NCBI RefSeq assembly: GCF_005298175.1
Contig: NZ_SZYH01000001.1
Span: 372,001-436,000, forward strand
Source: Marinobacter panjinensis
Lineage (GTDB): Bacteria > Pseudomonadota > Gammaproteobacteria > Pseudomonadales > Oleiphilaceae
Direction of reading: 5' to 3'
Length of the DNA: 64,000 nucleotides
Shown here: positions 45,350 to 55,079 of the stretch, piece after piece
How positions within the stretch are numbered: position 1 is the first letter of the stretch
Layout of the letters: every line of letters starts with the position of its first letter
Notes under the pieces: generated by a model
Database searches by the model: none
Seen by the model: only the letters and a program-made list of their open reading frames with translations
What the model was told of the DNA's origin: nothing
Translations under genes and position numbers: made by a program

Positions 45350-45423
45350 GGGTGTCGTTTTATACTTTGCCGAGTGTTGGACTTTTTTTTATTAACTGCT
45401 CTACCTTTATCCTAAGTGACGAG

Positions 45424-45459
45424 ATTACATTTGTCTCTCAAAAATGTAATGATTTTACA
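45424..45459. promoter_or_regulatory. Repeated TTACA/TGTAA half-sites, candidate operator
   Basis: ATTACATTT and AAATGTAAT form a perfect 9-base inverted repeat with a nine-base spacer (45424-45450). A further TGTAA-TGATT-TTACA overlaps it to 45459. The site lies between the divergent TonB receptor and J-domain genes. This is a sequence observation; no factor can be named. TyrR-like boxes share the TGTAA/TTACA core. Confidence 0.35.
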
Positions 45460-45478
45460 CTGAATGAGTTGTAACTCT

Positions 45479-46129
45479 ATGAATTGTTGGGAAATATTGG
45501 GCATAGAGCCCACCCGTGACCGGGCCCGGATTGATGCCGCCTACGAGCGGCAGGAGAAGTTTGCTTCTGAGGAGGAGCTGGAACGCTTGCGTCAGGCCTA
45601 TCGTGAAGCCACTGGCGGCGAGTCTGTCGTGTCCGGGGTCGAACCGGAAAAAAGGGAAGAGGCAAACCAGGCTTCGGAGCAGGCCGAACCGGCCGAGCTG
45701 GATGCGTCTGAACAGCAGATTGTGCGGGAAGTGGTGATTCAGATCCGCGCCCTGCTCAATGATTCCCGCCGCAGCAGTGACCCGCAAATCTGGAAGGCCA
45801 TTCTTGGTGAGCCGCCAGCGGATCAGCCCCGGATCAGGAAAGAAATAGGCCGCGCCCTGGAACAGCAGGTACGGCCGATGGCCGAGAATGGCACGTTCCC
45901 GGCGCCTGTGGTGGAGTTTCTGGCAGGTTGGTTTGACTGGTACAGCCTCCGCGATACGCCTGAACTCCAGGCAGAAGATGAAACTTTTTCCGATAGATCC
46001 GGTGCAGACCAGGGGCCCCAGGAAGAGTTGCCGCCCCAGATGGTCAACTTCTGGCCAGCGGTCATCGGCTGGATTGTAGGCCTGGCAATCCTGGCGACCT
46101 TATTCAGTGGAATGGGCGGAGGTGGCTGA
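45479..46129 (+). CDS. J-domain-like membrane protein, unknown
   Basis: A 216-residue protein (221 if ATG 45464 is used). It starts MNCWEILGIEPTRDRARIDA, like the first helices of a J domain, but there is no HPD motif in the usual place: the segment after the second helix is short. A Glu-rich linker and a helical middle (residues ~75-155, including PAPVVEFLAGWFDWYSL) follow. A hydrophobic segment, AVIGWIVGLAILATLFSG, lies at the C-terminus, so it is probably tail-anchored in the inner membrane. No strong ribosome site precedes either start. It overlaps the end of the convergent symporter gene by 30 bases. Confidence 0.6.
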   Translation: MNCWEILGIEPTRDRARIDAAYERQEKFASEEELERLRQAYREATGGESVVSGVEPEKREEANQASEQAEPAELDASEQQIVREVVIQIRALLNDSRRSSDPQIWKAILGEPPADQPRIRKEIGRALEQQVRPMAENGTFPAPVVEFLAGWFDWYSLRDTPELQAEDETFSDRSGADQGPQEELPPQMVNFWPAVIGWIVGLAILATLFSGMGGGG

Positions 46130-47104
46130 CGCCGCCTCGATCTTGCTGCGGTATTTTTGTGCCAGCATGGCACCGACGATGACCTGAATCTGGTTGTAGC
46201 ACATAATCGGCAGCACAATCATGCCGAACCCGGGATGCCCGGAGAACAACACCTTCGCCATGGGCAGGCCTGACGCCAGGCTTTTCTTGGAACCACAGAA
46301 CACCACCGCGGCTTCATCTTCCAGGCTGAACCCGAGCCTGCGAACCACAAACATCGCCATCACCATAAAGAACCCGAGCAGTGCAAAGCACAGTGCTATC
46401 GCCAGCAGGATGGCGTTCAGCGGCAGGTTTTGCCAGAGGCCGCTGGCAACCGAGTGCGAGAAGGCGGAATAGACGATCAGCCAGATCACACACTGGTCAT
46501 AGCGGGAAGTGAGGGTCTCGTGGCGTGCCAGGAAGCCGCCCAGCCACGGTCGCAGTCCATGGCCGACTGCGAATGGCAGTAGCAGCTGAATCACGATGTC
46601 GCGGAGCGCTTCGGCCACCGAGAAATTGCTATCACCGGACGTGCTCACGAGTAATAGCAGCAGGAACGGCGTCAGCATCATACCGAATACATTGGACGCA
46701 GCAGCGCTGCAGATTGCGGCAGGAACGTTGCCTCTTGCCATTGCGGTGTAGGCGATGGAAGAAGACACCGCGGATGGTAAGACCCCCAGATAGAGAAAGC
46801 CCAGACCCAGGTCCGGCGGCATCCAGCTCGGTGCAAAGCGGCTGATCTCATTAATGGGCAGCACCACCAGCGGAAAGAATACGAAGGTAAACGCGGTAAT
46901 AATGATGTGCAGTCGCCAATGGGTGGCGCCAGCGACAATCTGCTCGCGGGACAGTGCCGCACCGTGCAGGAAGAACAGCAGCGCAACCGCCACGGTGCCG
47001 GCGGTTGCCAGAGCGTCGGCGGCATCGCCACGAACGGGCAGGAAAGTGGCCAGAACAATGGCGCCAAGCAGCAGGCTGGTGAAGGTGTCGAGGCGGAATT
47101 TCAT
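46100..47104 (-). CDS. Bile acid:sodium symporter (BASS) family transporter
   Basis: A 334-residue inner-membrane protein with about nine or ten hydrophobic segments, in the BASS/YfeH style (members ~330 residues). Typical segments are PSAVSSSIAYTAMARGN and FCGSKKSLASGLPMAKVLF. YfeH-like members are uncharacterised sodium-coupled carriers of organic anions. Its gene overlaps the GntR regulator by four bases and is downstream, so the regulator probably controls it. The substrate is unknown. Confidence 0.88.
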   Translation of the reverse strand: MKFRLDTFTSLLLGAIVLATFLPVRGDAADALATAGTVAVALLFFLHGAALSREQIVAGATHWRLHIIITAFTFVFFPLVVLPINEISRFAPSWMPPDLGLGFLYLGVLPSAVSSSIAYTAMARGNVPAAICSAAASNVFGMMLTPFLLLLLVSTSGDSNFSVAEALRDIVIQLLLPFAVGHGLRPWLGGFLARHETLTSRYDQCVIWLIVYSAFSHSVASGLWQNLPLNAILLAIALCFALLGFFMVMAMFVVRRLGFSLEDEAAVVFCGSKKSLASGLPMAKVLFSGHPGFGMIVLPIMCYNQIQVIVGAMLAQKYRSKIEAASATSAHSTE

Positions 47105-47781
47105 GGCAGCCGGCTTCCCAGGGCGTCCAGGCTTGGTTGCAGCAGAGCCCTGGCCAGTGCTTCTGCCTTTGTCTCATCCTGCCGCCGGATAGCCGCCAGT
47201 AACAACTCATGATCTTCCTGAGAAGGCTCGGGGAGTTCGGAGTCCAGTTCTGTCTGCTCGATGGTCAGCGCGACCGCATGGGCAAAATAATCGTACAGCT
47301 CGGTGAGGGCAGGGTTGTGGGACGCGGCTACCAATGCTGTGTGAAAGGCCTGATCATGGCGGATACGGTCCTCGATCATGTCACCGGCCTTTGCCCGGTT
47401 ATCCAGGGCAAGGGTCATCCTCTCCATATCCTTCGAATCACGACGCTTCGCTGCCAGCTTCGCCGCTTCCGTTTCCAGCATGATGCGCACTTCCAGCTTG
47501 TCTCTCAATTCAGAGCGGCCGATTCGTCGCAGGGTTTCTCCGGCATCTTTTGTAGCCCGAACGTAGGTACCGTCGCCCTGGCGGGTTTCCAGCATGCCCA
47601 CATGAACCAGTACCCGGACCGCTTCCCGAACCGTGTTACGGCTGACACCCAGCGATTCCGACAGGTCTGCTTCCACGGGGAGGCGGGCACCTATGGCCCA
47701 GTGACCGTCTTCGATGGCGTGGCGAAGGCTCTCGATGGCCGTTTCGACCAGAGAGCCTCTGGTAATTCTTGCGAGTTTCAT
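47101..47781 (-). CDS. GntR/FadR-family transcriptional regulator (FCD domain)
   Basis: A 226-residue regulator. The winged helix has GARLPVEADLSESLGVSR, then NTVREAVRVL, and the FCD ligand domain follows with the His in HDQAF and later conserved His positions. I chose ATG 47781 because it starts the conserved region; an upstream start at 47814 would only add a nonconserved stretch overlapping the candidate operator. It is translationally coupled to the BASS transporter, suggesting ligand-controlled expression of that carrier. FCD regulators typically sense small carboxylates. Confidence 0.9.
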   Translation of the reverse strand: MKLARITRGSLVETAIESLRHAIEDGHWAIGARLPVEADLSESLGVSRNTVREAVRVLVHVGMLETRQGDGTYVRATKDAGETLRRIGRSELRDKLEVRIMLETEAAKLAAKRRDSKDMERMTLALDNRAKAGDMIEDRIRHDQAFHTALVAASHNPALTELYDYFAHAVALTIEQTELDSELPEPSQEDHELLLAAIRRQDETKAEALARALLQPSLDALGSRLP

Positions 47782-47800
47782 GTTTAAGATCCTGACAGCT

Positions 47801-47815
47801 GATGATCCAATCATC
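47801..47815. promoter_or_regulatory. Inverted repeat before GntR gene, candidate autoregulatory operator
   Basis: GATGAT-CCA-ATCATC is a perfect six-base inverted repeat 20 bases upstream of the GntR start codon. FCD-type regulators often bind short palindromes in their own promoters. It does not match the known FadR consensus, so assignment is by position only. Confidence 0.35.
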
Positions 47816-47860
47816 CTATGAATATCCTGGCGCTGTCAAATGCTGGGCCGCAGCAGGCTG

Positions 47861-49342
47861 TTATTGCGAGGGTTGGAGAAACTCGTAGTCGTCAGGGTCT
47901 ACCTGCTGGGTGGCCTTGCGGTAGGTGAACGTAAAACCGGGCCAGTTGACGGTATTTTTGCCGTTCTTGTCCAGGTACCAGGACTGACACCCGGACTCCC
48001 AGACGCTGTGTTGAAGCTTCTGCTGGATAGTGGCGGAAAAATCCCGGAGCCGGTCCGGTTTCACATCCATGGCGACGCCCGGCTGCGCCTGTAGTGTGTC
48101 AATACAGCTGAGCACGTAGCGAACCTGGGACTCCAGCATATAGACAATGCTGTTGTGGGCGAGGTTGGTATTGGGGCCGTAGAGCATGAACAGGTTGGGA
48201 AAGCCTGAAACGGTGATGCCTTTGTAGGCTTCCGTGCTATTGGCCCAGGCCTGATTCAGTGACACGCCACTACGCCCGGTGATTTCCATGGGCGACAGGA
48301 ATTCAGAGGCGGCGAAGCCGGTGCCGGCAATAATGGCGTCTGCTTTATGTAAGGCGCCGTCGGAGGTCACAATGCCGTCTTCCACGACTTGTTCGATGCC
48401 GGTGGTGACAAGGTTTACGTGGGGTTGATCCACAGCCGGATACCAGTCGTTGGAGATCAGGATCCGCTTGCAGCCTATCTTGTAATCCGGGATCAGATGC
48501 CTGAGCTTGTGCGGGTCGCGAACCTCGCTTCTGGCAAAGCGCTTCGCTTGCCAGGCGAATATCTCAAGCAGGCTGTTGAAGCGGGTAAAGGCCAGGGCGC
48601 GGCTTTCGTTCTTCCAGTAAATCAGGTACCGGTAAAAGCGGTCCCAGGCCGGAATCTTACGGAACAGCGTCTGCTCCCATCGGTAAAAGGGCCGGTCCGG
48701 TTTTGGCAGTACCCAGGCGGCGGAGCGCTGGAACAGGCTGAGGGATTGCACCTTCGGCACAATTTCCGGCACAAACTGGATAGCACTTGCGCCGGTGCCG
48801 ACCACCGCAACCTTCTTTCCGTTCAGGTCATAACTGTGATCCCAGCGCGCGGAGTGGAACATCTTGCCGGTAAAGCTTTCGAGGCCCGGAATCTCTGGCC
48901 AGGCGGGCTGGTTCAACTGGCCAGTGGCGGTTACCACAATATCGGCGGTATGCGAGTCGCCATCCGTGGTTGTGACCGTCCAGGTGTTGGTGCTTTCGTC
49001 AAACACGGCTGTGGCGACTTCCTTGTTGAAACGGATGTGTTCAGCCAGACCGTATTTGTCCACGCAGTGCTGCATGTAGCCGAGAATTTCCGGCTGCAAT
49101 CCGAACTTCCTGGACCAGTCGTGCTTGGGTTCGAAGGAGAACGAGTAGAAGTGGGACTGCACATCGCAGGCGGCGCCGGGGTAGGTGTTGTCCCGCCATG
49201 TGCCGCCAATACCGGATGCCTTCTCCAGCATGGTAAATGCGTTGATGCCCGCCATTTTGAGCTGAATGGCCATACACAGGCCGCCAAAGCCTGTGCCGAT
49301 AATGACCACGGAGGGTGTCTTGCCACTGGCGCTGTCAGCCAT
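47861..49342 (-). CDS. Flavin-containing monooxygenase (Baeyer-Villiger-like)
   Basis: A 493-residue FAD/NADPH enzyme. The FAD motif is VVIIGTGFGGLCMAIQ, the second Rossmann motif VAVVGTGASAIQ, and the fingerprint FTGKMFHSARWDH fits FxGxxxHxxxW(P/D) of Baeyer-Villiger monooxygenases. GGTWRDNTYPGAACDVQSH is also typical. It should insert oxygen into ketones, for example in alkane, ketone or cyclic ketone breakdown. The gene stands alone between the GntR and FabH genes, all leftward. The substrate is unknown. Confidence 0.88.
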   Translation of the reverse strand: MADSASGKTPSVVIIGTGFGGLCMAIQLKMAGINAFTMLEKASGIGGTWRDNTYPGAACDVQSHFYSFSFEPKHDWSRKFGLQPEILGYMQHCVDKYGLAEHIRFNKEVATAVFDESTNTWTVTTTDGDSHTADIVVTATGQLNQPAWPEIPGLESFTGKMFHSARWDHSYDLNGKKVAVVGTGASAIQFVPEIVPKVQSLSLFQRSAAWVLPKPDRPFYRWEQTLFRKIPAWDRFYRYLIYWKNESRALAFTRFNSLLEIFAWQAKRFARSEVRDPHKLRHLIPDYKIGCKRILISNDWYPAVDQPHVNLVTTGIEQVVEDGIVTSDGALHKADAIIAGTGFAASEFLSPMEITGRSGVSLNQAWANSTEAYKGITVSGFPNLFMLYGPNTNLAHNSIVYMLESQVRYVLSCIDTLQAQPGVAMDVKPDRLRDFSATIQQKLQHSVWESGCQSWYLDKNGKNTVNWPGFTFTYRKATQQVDPDDYEFLQPSQ

Positions 49343-49448
49343 GAAAGCTTCCCTTTAGCAGGTTTCAGGGTTCCTGACAGAGTATACGGGTGGTTGTCCC
49401 TCGGGTAGTTGGCTTTACCCTCCAATGGGAGTAGTCAGAATGATCATT

Positions 49449-50417
49449 TTAGAAACGGATCAGCGCTGAGCCCCAGGTGAAGCCGCCGCCAAAGGCTTCC
49501 AGCAGGAGCACTTCGTTTCTCTTGATACGCCCGTCGCGAACGGCGGCGTCCAGCGCCAGGGGAATAGAGGCGGCAGAGGTGTTGCCGTGCTTGTGGACAG
49601 TGACCACCACCTGGTCCATGGACATGTTCAGCTTGCGGGCCGTGGCGGAAATAATCCTCAGGTTGGCCTGGTGGGGCACCAGCCAGTCAATGTCTGACTT
49701 CTTCATCTGGTTGGCTTCCAGGGTTTCATCCACAATCCTGCCAAGGGTGTTCACGGCAATCTTGAAGACCTCATTGCCCTTCATGTGCACATGGCCCTTG
49801 CCAGCGCGAACCTGGTCGAAGCCATCGCCAATGCCGAAGGGAACATGAAGCAGGTCTTCGTATTTGCCATCGGCATGAATGTGTGTGGACAGGATGCCGG
49901 TTTCTTCGCTGGCCTCCAGCACCACCGCGCCGGCGCCGTCGCCGAAGAGCACGCAGGTGCCGCGGTCTTCCCAGTCCAGAATGCGGGAAAACAGTTCCGC
50001 ACCCACCACCAGGACGCGCTTGCTGCTACCGGTTTTGACGAACTTGTCGGCGATCGACAGGGCATACACGAAGCCACTGCACACCGCCTGGATATCAAAG
50101 GCCGGGCAACCATGGATATCAAGCCGGGCCTGGAGGATGCACGCTGAGCTCGGGAAAATCTTGTCGGGTGTGGACGTGGCGAAGATGATCAGATCAATGT
50201 CGTCGGGCTTCAGGCCAGCGGCTTCAATCGCCAGTCGGGAGGCTTTTTCGGCCAGATCAACGGTGGTTTCGCCTTCCACGGCGATGTGCCGCTGCTCGAT
50301 TCCGGTACGCTCACGAATCCATTGGTCGCTGGTGTCGACAATCTTTTCCATGTCTTCGTTCGTCATGACATTTTCGGGCAGGTAGGAGCCCGTGCCGACA
50401 ATTCGCGCGTACGTCAT
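49449..50417 (-). CDS. fabH: 3-oxoacyl-ACP synthase III (KAS III)
   Basis: A 322-residue condensing enzyme starting fatty acid synthesis from acetyl-CoA and malonyl-ACP. The catalytic triad is complete: Cys113 (QAVCSGF), His249 (VPHQAN), Asn279 (HGNTSAAS). The length and the C-terminal [14 protein letters not shown] are typical. It is separated from the normal fab/plsX cluster, so this may be an extra copy with another primer or role. No partner gene is adjacent on the same strand. Confidence 0.92.
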   Translation of the reverse strand: MTYARIVGTGSYLPENVMTNEDMEKIVDTSDQWIRERTGIEQRHIAVEGETTVDLAEKASRLAIEAAGLKPDDIDLIIFATSTPDKIFPSSACILQARLDIHGCPAFDIQAVCSGFVYALSIADKFVKTGSSKRVLVVGAELFSRILDWEDRGTCVLFGDGAGAVVLEASEETGILSTHIHADGKYEDLLHVPFGIGDGFDQVRAGKGHVHMKGNEVFKIAVNTLGRIVDETLEANQMKKSDIDWLVPHQANLRIISATARKLNMSMDQVVVTVHKHGNTSAASIPLALDAAVRDGRIKRNEVLLLEAFGGGFTWGSALIRF

Positions 50418-50604
50418 GTGCCATAGTCCTCGGGTAAACAGGTCAATGTCCAGATTCTTTCAATCATCCTATACCTTATTGATCGCTCCCAGCTATTAGC
50501 GGTTTGTCAAAGGCGAGAGCAGTGGGCTGAATGCAACGTTGGTAGTCAGGCCATAATCAGCTATACCTGTATAAAGGAATCCCTGTTGTGAAGGAGAGCT
50601 GCTG

Positions 50605-51387
50605 GTGACAGACCTTCCCCTCGGCATGAAGTACTACCTGTTAATTCTCACCTCTAGCCTGATTGAAGACCTCAACGACTATGGCGTCAAATGGGTTGCT
50701 AACGAGCCCGGTGTCGCCGGCCGTGATGTAGAAAAGGCATTTTTCAGCGCCCGCGCTATTGAAGCACGGCTTCCGGACGAACCCGGGCAGGCCGATCCCC
50801 GGCTCTGGCCAGAGCTGATGAAGTCCATTCACACGATTCGAAGGGTGCTGGATGTGGTCGAAAAGACCACGTTTGACGAAGTCATTGCCGAAGCCATGGA
50901 AACGACCTCCAGCATTGCCCGCGCCGACATAAAACAGGTATTCGAACAGAAACGAGCGGCAGGCGAGGTCGATTTCCGCTTGCACGGCTTGCTGAATACC
51001 CGCCCAACGGCCGATGAACCGGACCCGGCGGTGAAGGAAGCCTTCATGCTGAAGCGGGCACGGCGCTACCAGAGCTTTATGGAGTTTGATGGCGCAAGCC
51101 TGAACGATGAGGAAACCGTAATACTGGGCGATGCCAAGGCCCTTGCGCGTCACATCATGGATGGAGACCGCGACAACCGGCGCATTGACGCCTTGCTGGT
51201 CATGGGCGCCGTGCTGATTGAGACCGCCAGTGTAAGGCTGAAAACAAACATTCCCGGCCTGATTCGTGATAGCTTTGATCGCATGGCCACCAAGGCCGCC
51301 ATGGCGCTGGGGGCGATCGTCTACCGCGATAAATACAGGGATTTCAAGCAGTCCCTGGGCCTGGAGCCACTGGATTCGGATTTGTAG
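50605..51387 (+). CDS. Conserved-looking protein of unknown function
   Basis: A 260-residue soluble, mostly helical protein that I do not recognise. It begins with a GTG preceded by AAGGAG about seven bases upstream. It has no signal peptide, membrane helix or recognisable motif. The N-terminal hydrophobic stretch (KYYLLILTSSLIEDL) is too short and polar to span the membrane. Codon use resembles its neighbours. The 93-base gap to the YdcH-like gene leaves their co-transcription open. Confidence 0.7.
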   Translation: MTDLPLGMKYYLLILTSSLIEDLNDYGVKWVANEPGVAGRDVEKAFFSARAIEARLPDEPGQADPRLWPELMKSIHTIRRVLDVVEKTTFDEVIAEAMETTSSIARADIKQVFEQKRAAGEVDFRLHGLLNTRPTADEPDPAVKEAFMLKRARRYQSFMEFDGASLNDEETVILGDAKALARHIMDGDRDNRRIDALLVMGAVLIETASVRLKTNIPGLIRDSFDRMATKAAMALGAIVYRDKYRDFKQSLGLEPLDSDL

Positions 51388-51479
51388 ATTTCCTGAAAAT
51401 CAGCTGTTCGGCTGTTCACAAATCCCGAGCAGGAATGGCATTCTGACTAACCACTCTGCGACAAGAAGGAGACGAGGTA

Positions 51480-51734
51480 ATGGGCATTTCCAACCACGAG
51501 CTTCACAACGAATTCCCGCAATTCAGGGAACTGATCGACGAGTTAAAAGAGAACGACCTGACGTTCAAGGAACATTTTCGGCATTACGCAGAGCTGGACC
51601 AGGAAATCGAGGGGCTCGAGCGCCGCGATGCACCGATAGGTGATGACAAACTGCACCGCATGAAACAGAAACGCCTGCAATTGAAAGATGACCTCTACAA
51701 AACGCTCGTGAACAAGTCCAACGGCGCAGGATAG
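51480..51734 (+). CDS. Second YdcH-like DUF465 protein
   Basis: An 84-residue charged helical protein. It has ISNHELHNEFPQFRELIDEL, a middle HYAELDQEIEGLER and the family end LHRMKQKRLQLKDDLYKTL. It shares the LK/RLxLKD signature with the copy at 2930-3187, but differs in most other positions. ATG 51480 follows AAGGAGACGAGGTA. Function unknown. Confidence 0.85.
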   Translation: MGISNHELHNEFPQFRELIDELKENDLTFKEHFRHYAELDQEIEGLERRDAPIGDDKLHRMKQKRLQLKDDLYKTLVNKSNGAG

Positions 51735-51747
51735 GTATAAGTCATTA

Positions 51748-51806
51748 GGCTTCCGGGCCCCTGAATGAGGCTGAATAGTGGTTTCCAAGTATGGGGCCGG
51801 GAAGGC
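51748..51806. repeat. Long imperfect inverted repeat
   Basis: The arms near 51748-51761 (GGCTTCCGGGCCCC) and 51793-51806 (GGGGCCGGGAAGGC) pair at 12 of 14 positions with a ~31-base loop. It lies 15 bases after the YdcH-like gene and before the DUF1127 gene. It may be a terminator or stable mRNA stem, although no T run follows. Confidence 0.4.
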
Positions 51807-51885
51807 ATTATCCATAACATAGGTAACTAACAAAGACCGGTTACGGTTTACCCCTTTTGTTCGTACCTATGAGTGGATGATTGAA

Positions 51886-52044
51886 ATGAGCAGAGCAGCA
51901 TCACTATACAAAGGATGGAGAATGAAGCGTAACTTCCTCCACCTTGTCCTGACCATGGAGCCACGCCTTCTCAAGGACGTTGGCTACCCGCCCGAAGTTG
52001 TTGAGCAGCGTCTGAGAACGCCGTTCTGGAAGTTCTCGGCATAA
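51886..52044 (+). CDS. DUF1127 small protein
   Basis: A 52-residue basic protein. The end matches the DUF1127/YjiS pattern: LTMEPRLLKDVGYPPEVVEQ followed by RTPFW, where LLKD(V/I)G and PFW are the family marks. The N-terminus has MSRAASLYKGWRMKRN. An in-frame ATG at 51877 would add three residues. The family is small and mostly uncharacterised, with members linked to phosphate and carbon stress in other bacteria. It lies 152 bases after the YdcH-like gene. Confidence 0.7.
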   Translation: MSRAASLYKGWRMKRNFLHLVLTMEPRLLKDVGYPPEVVEQRLRTPFWKFSA

Positions 52045-52105
52045 CGTCCCGGCATGGCTGAGAGCGACTCAGTCAGGCTGAATTCAAGGGATGAGAGGGT
52101 TGAGG

Positions 52106-52969
52106 TCAGATCAACCAGCCAAACAGAAAATCGAACACGGAACTGAAAAAGCCGCCGCTGCTTTGAGCGGGCGGTTCAGACACGTCCGACGTTTCTGAAA
52201 CCTCCGGATTTCCCGCCGCCGTTGGTTCGTCTGGCAGCTGGAAATCGGCCTCAGGCGATTCCTCAACGGTTGAGACTTCAACTAGTGTCTCTTTCTCAGG
52301 CTCAGTTTTTGTCTCAGGCTCTGCCACCGTCAGTTCAGGTTCAGGTTCAGGAATGGATTCCGCCACAGGCTCGGTGGTCTGGGCTGCCAGCTCAGGCTCA
52401 GCGGTGGGTTCCCTGGCTGGAACCACTTCGGGTTCGGCCGGCGCGGACGCCACAGGTTCTGGTTCCGGCTTCTCCTGAACGACTACTTCCGGCTCTGGCT
52501 GTACTTCGGGCTCTGGGTCAGGTTGTGCTACCCGTTCGGGCTCAGGTTCGGGCTCAGGTTTAGGTTCCGGCTCGGGTGCAGCAGCCATCCGGCGGCTGGC
52601 ACTGCCCGAACCGAAACGCTCTTCGCTCAAGCCTATCGCAGCCATGGCGGCCTGGCGATCGGGAGCGGCATTATCGCTGATGGTGCTGTTGTCTTCCGGG
52701 GCGACCCCCAGCGCGGATAACGTTTGCGGGTCGAGATTGCCAGTAGCCTGCAACTCGTCGTTACCGGACTGATAGTGCCGGATGGCAGAGCGCAGGGTGT
52801 TATCCATCCACCCGTCGGCCTTGCCGATCTCATGGCCCGCACCATACAGGGCGTTTTCGGCGGCATAAATGGTCTGAGCGGGGCCGGCCTGAGCAGAAAC
52901 TGCATACAATGAAGCCAACACTGCAGCTGCGGTAATACCGGGTGCCCGGGTAAAGCGTGATTGGCTCAT
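52106..52969 (-). CDS. Exported Pro/Glu-rich protein with peptidoglycan-binding-like domain
   Basis: A 287-residue secreted protein. A signal peptide (residues ~1-28, cleaved near SAQAGPA) is followed by a ~60-residue region like a peptidoglycan-binding domain 1 ([31 protein letters not shown]). From ~130 to ~230 there is a [12 protein letters not shown] repeat, and the C-terminus is a hydrophobic helix ([16 protein letters not shown]). The repeat should form an extended rod crossing or spanning the periplasm. It reminds one of TonB's Pro-rich linker, but has no TonB C-terminal domain. Not matched to a named family. Confidence 0.75.
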   Translation of the reverse strand: MSQSRFTRAPGITAAAVLASLYAVSAQAGPAQTIYAAENALYGAGHEIGKADGWMDNTLRSAIRHYQSGNDELQATGNLDPQTLSALGVAPEDNSTISDNAAPDRQAAMAAIGLSEERFGSGSASRRMAAAPEPEPKPEPEPEPERVAQPDPEPEVQPEPEVVVQEKPEPEPVASAPAEPEVVPAREPTAEPELAAQTTEPVAESIPEPEPELTVAEPETKTEPEKETLVEVSTVEESPEADFQLPDEPTAAGNPEVSETSDVSEPPAQSSGGFFSSVFDFLFGWLI

Positions 52970-53075
52970 GGGTGGATCTCTCCCTGATACTCTACGTAAC
53001 TTTTTGTTGAGTATTGAAAGTATCAGTAATTCGACATGTCGCCCATGACGCAGTTAACACCCGTGAAAATGAACG

Positions 53076-55079
53076 TTAATTTGATGTCTTGAAGCGGCGC
53101 ACCACGCTACCCAGATCTTCCGCCATATCCGCCAGTGATTTGCTGGACTGGTTCACATGGGAGATGTCATCAGTCAGTTTATCAATGGCACTGCTGCTGG
53201 CTTCAACGTTCTGGGTCATCTCGGCGGCCGTTGCCCGCTGCTGCTCAGTGGCGCTTGCGACTTGTGTTGTCATGTCCACAATCCGGTTCACCGCAGCCAG
53301 GATGTCCGTCAGCGCTTCGCCTGACTTGCCTGCTTCCTCGCTGGCCTCACCGGCCATCTGCTTGGCCCTGCTCATATCTACCACTGCGCCAGCCGCGCCA
53401 CTCTGCAGATTGGACACGATTCGTTCGATATCCACCGTCGAGTCCTGAACCCGCTTGGCGAGATTACGCACTTCGTCCGCAACAACCGAGAAACCCCGGC
53501 CTGCCTCACCGGCACGAGCGGCCTCGATGGCGGCATTCAGGGCCAGGAGGTTGGTTTGTTCGGCAATCGCCTGGATCACTTCCAGGACGTTGCCGATTTC
53601 ACCCGATTCCTGTTCAAGGCGCTGAATACGTTTTGAACCTTCCTCAATCTGCTCCCCAAGCCTGTTTACCGATTTGACCGCCGTTAAAACCGTCGATTGT
53701 CCGGTACCTGCCAGCTCAGCAGCCTGACGTGCGGACTCATCGGTATCACTTGTATTGGAGGCAATCTCGTCCGACGTAGAGACCATTTCCTGCATGGCTG
53801 CTGACACCTGGGTGACCTGGTCTCTCTGTTGCTCTGCATTTGCGGTGGTACTGTCGGTAATGCCGGACAGCGATTCGGATTCGGTGCTGAGTTTCCGCGA
53901 TGACACAACAATCTTCGAAATGATGTCTTCCAGAGTTTCCAGGAACGAATTCACGGCAGCAATAAAGTCGCCGATCTCATCCGGACGCCCTTTGGTCAGG
54001 CGGGTAGAGACATCGCCGTTGTTATTACCGATGTTCTCCAGGTAGCCCAGGATTTCTGCTCGCGCACGCTTCACGCTGGCCCCCATCATTCGGCTCATTA
54101 GCAGAGCAACCACCAGGCCCAGAACAACGGAAATTATAAAGGCGGCAAGTATCAGTGTCAGTGCGGTTTCGGTTTCCGCTTCTGCCTCGTCCGCCACTGT
54201 TTCCAGTGAAGTGAACACTTTTTGCTCAAGATCCCGCGCCAGCCCTGTAATCTGCGGCCCCAGTACGTCAAGCTTGTCCTCTTTCGTGCGGATCATCGTT
54301 TTCTGTTGTATCAACAACCTGTCGACCGATGCCTGGTAGTTCTCGAGCGCCTCAATGGCCGTATCAAAATACTGCCTGACGTAATCCGGCACCGTATCCA
54401 TATCCAGAAACTCCAGGGCATCCGAGACATCCTCCATGGCATAACCGAGGGCCGTTTCCGAGGACTCGTTACCGTCTGCAAAGAAACGCTGTGCCGCCAT
54501 CCGCATCAGGAGCGTGTCGTGAATCAACTGCTCCAGAACCACTCGCAAGCGGCTGTCAGGCTCGCGGTTGGTAACCCCGTCAATGGCTCTGCGTAATGCT
54601 TCCGATGCATCGGGCCCGTATTGGTCGAGTTCATTGGCAATGATGGATTTTACTTGCTGTTTGGCGGGTACCAGTTCGTTCTTGAAGACACCCACAAATT
54701 GCAGCGTTGTCTGCTCAATCTCTCCGACAAGCTGTGTCCGCTCTGCATTATCAATAGCCTTCCTGGCATCCGAAAGTTCTTTCAGAAAATCCGATTCAAG
54801 CTGCTCGAAACGGGACAGAATGTCGTCGTTACCGGTGTCGTAGTAATCAAACACCCTCAATCGCATGTTGTAGAGATTGATCAGGACACCTGTGGCAATA
54901 GACGTTTCCGGGGCCAGGTCCCTGGCAACGGTACCCATGCGCTCGTCCAGCATCTGAAATTCCCTGACACTGTAGAAAATGACGAGGGCAAACAGCAGAA
55001 GAATGAATACAGGGGCAATCAGGAGTTTCCCGCTTACACCAAGACGACGCTCAATTCCTTGAAATGTGTTTACAGCCAC
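53076..55079 (-). CDS. Methyl-accepting chemotaxis protein
   Basis: A 667-residue chemoreceptor. Two membrane helices (about residues 17-38 and 310-335) bracket a periplasmic helical sensor, followed by HAMP and the signalling domain, with the hairpin tip [19 protein letters not shown]. The sensor is long and coiled, with heptad-like repeats. I chose GTG 55079, seven bases after GAGG; a TTG at 55145 would add 22 residues with a weaker site. The start follows the substrate-binding-like gene on the same strand. Adaptation likely uses the usual Glu/Gln sites; there is no C-terminal pentapeptide for CheR. Confidence 0.92.
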   Translation of the reverse strand: MAVNTFQGIERRLGVSGKLLIAPVFILLLFALVIFYSVREFQMLDERMGTVARDLAPETSIATGVLINLYNMRLRVFDYYDTGNDDILSRFEQLESDFLKELSDARKAIDNAERTQLVGEIEQTTLQFVGVFKNELVPAKQQVKSIIANELDQYGPDASEALRRAIDGVTNREPDSRLRVVLEQLIHDTLLMRMAAQRFFADGNESSETALGYAMEDVSDALEFLDMDTVPDYVRQYFDTAIEALENYQASVDRLLIQQKTMIRTKEDKLDVLGPQITGLARDLEQKVFTSLETVADEAEAETETALTLILAAFIISVVLGLVVALLMSRMMGASVKRARAEILGYLENIGNNNGDVSTRLTKGRPDEIGDFIAAVNSFLETLEDIISKIVVSSRKLSTESESLSGITDSTTANAEQQRDQVTQVSAAMQEMVSTSDEIASNTSDTDESARQAAELAGTGQSTVLTAVKSVNRLGEQIEEGSKRIQRLEQESGEIGNVLEVIQAIAEQTNLLALNAAIEAARAGEAGRGFSVVADEVRNLAKRVQDSTVDIERIVSNLQSGAAGAVVDMSRAKQMAGEASEEAGKSGEALTDILAAVNRIVDMTTQVASATEQQRATAAEMTQNVEASSSAIDKLTDDISHVNQSSKSLADMAEDLGSVVRRFKTSN

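Noticed and set aside
52470..52580. Repetitive GGCTCAGGTTC-type DNA as a CRISPR or minisatellite
   Set aside because: It encodes the Pro/Glu repeat of the exported protein in frame and has no spacer structure.
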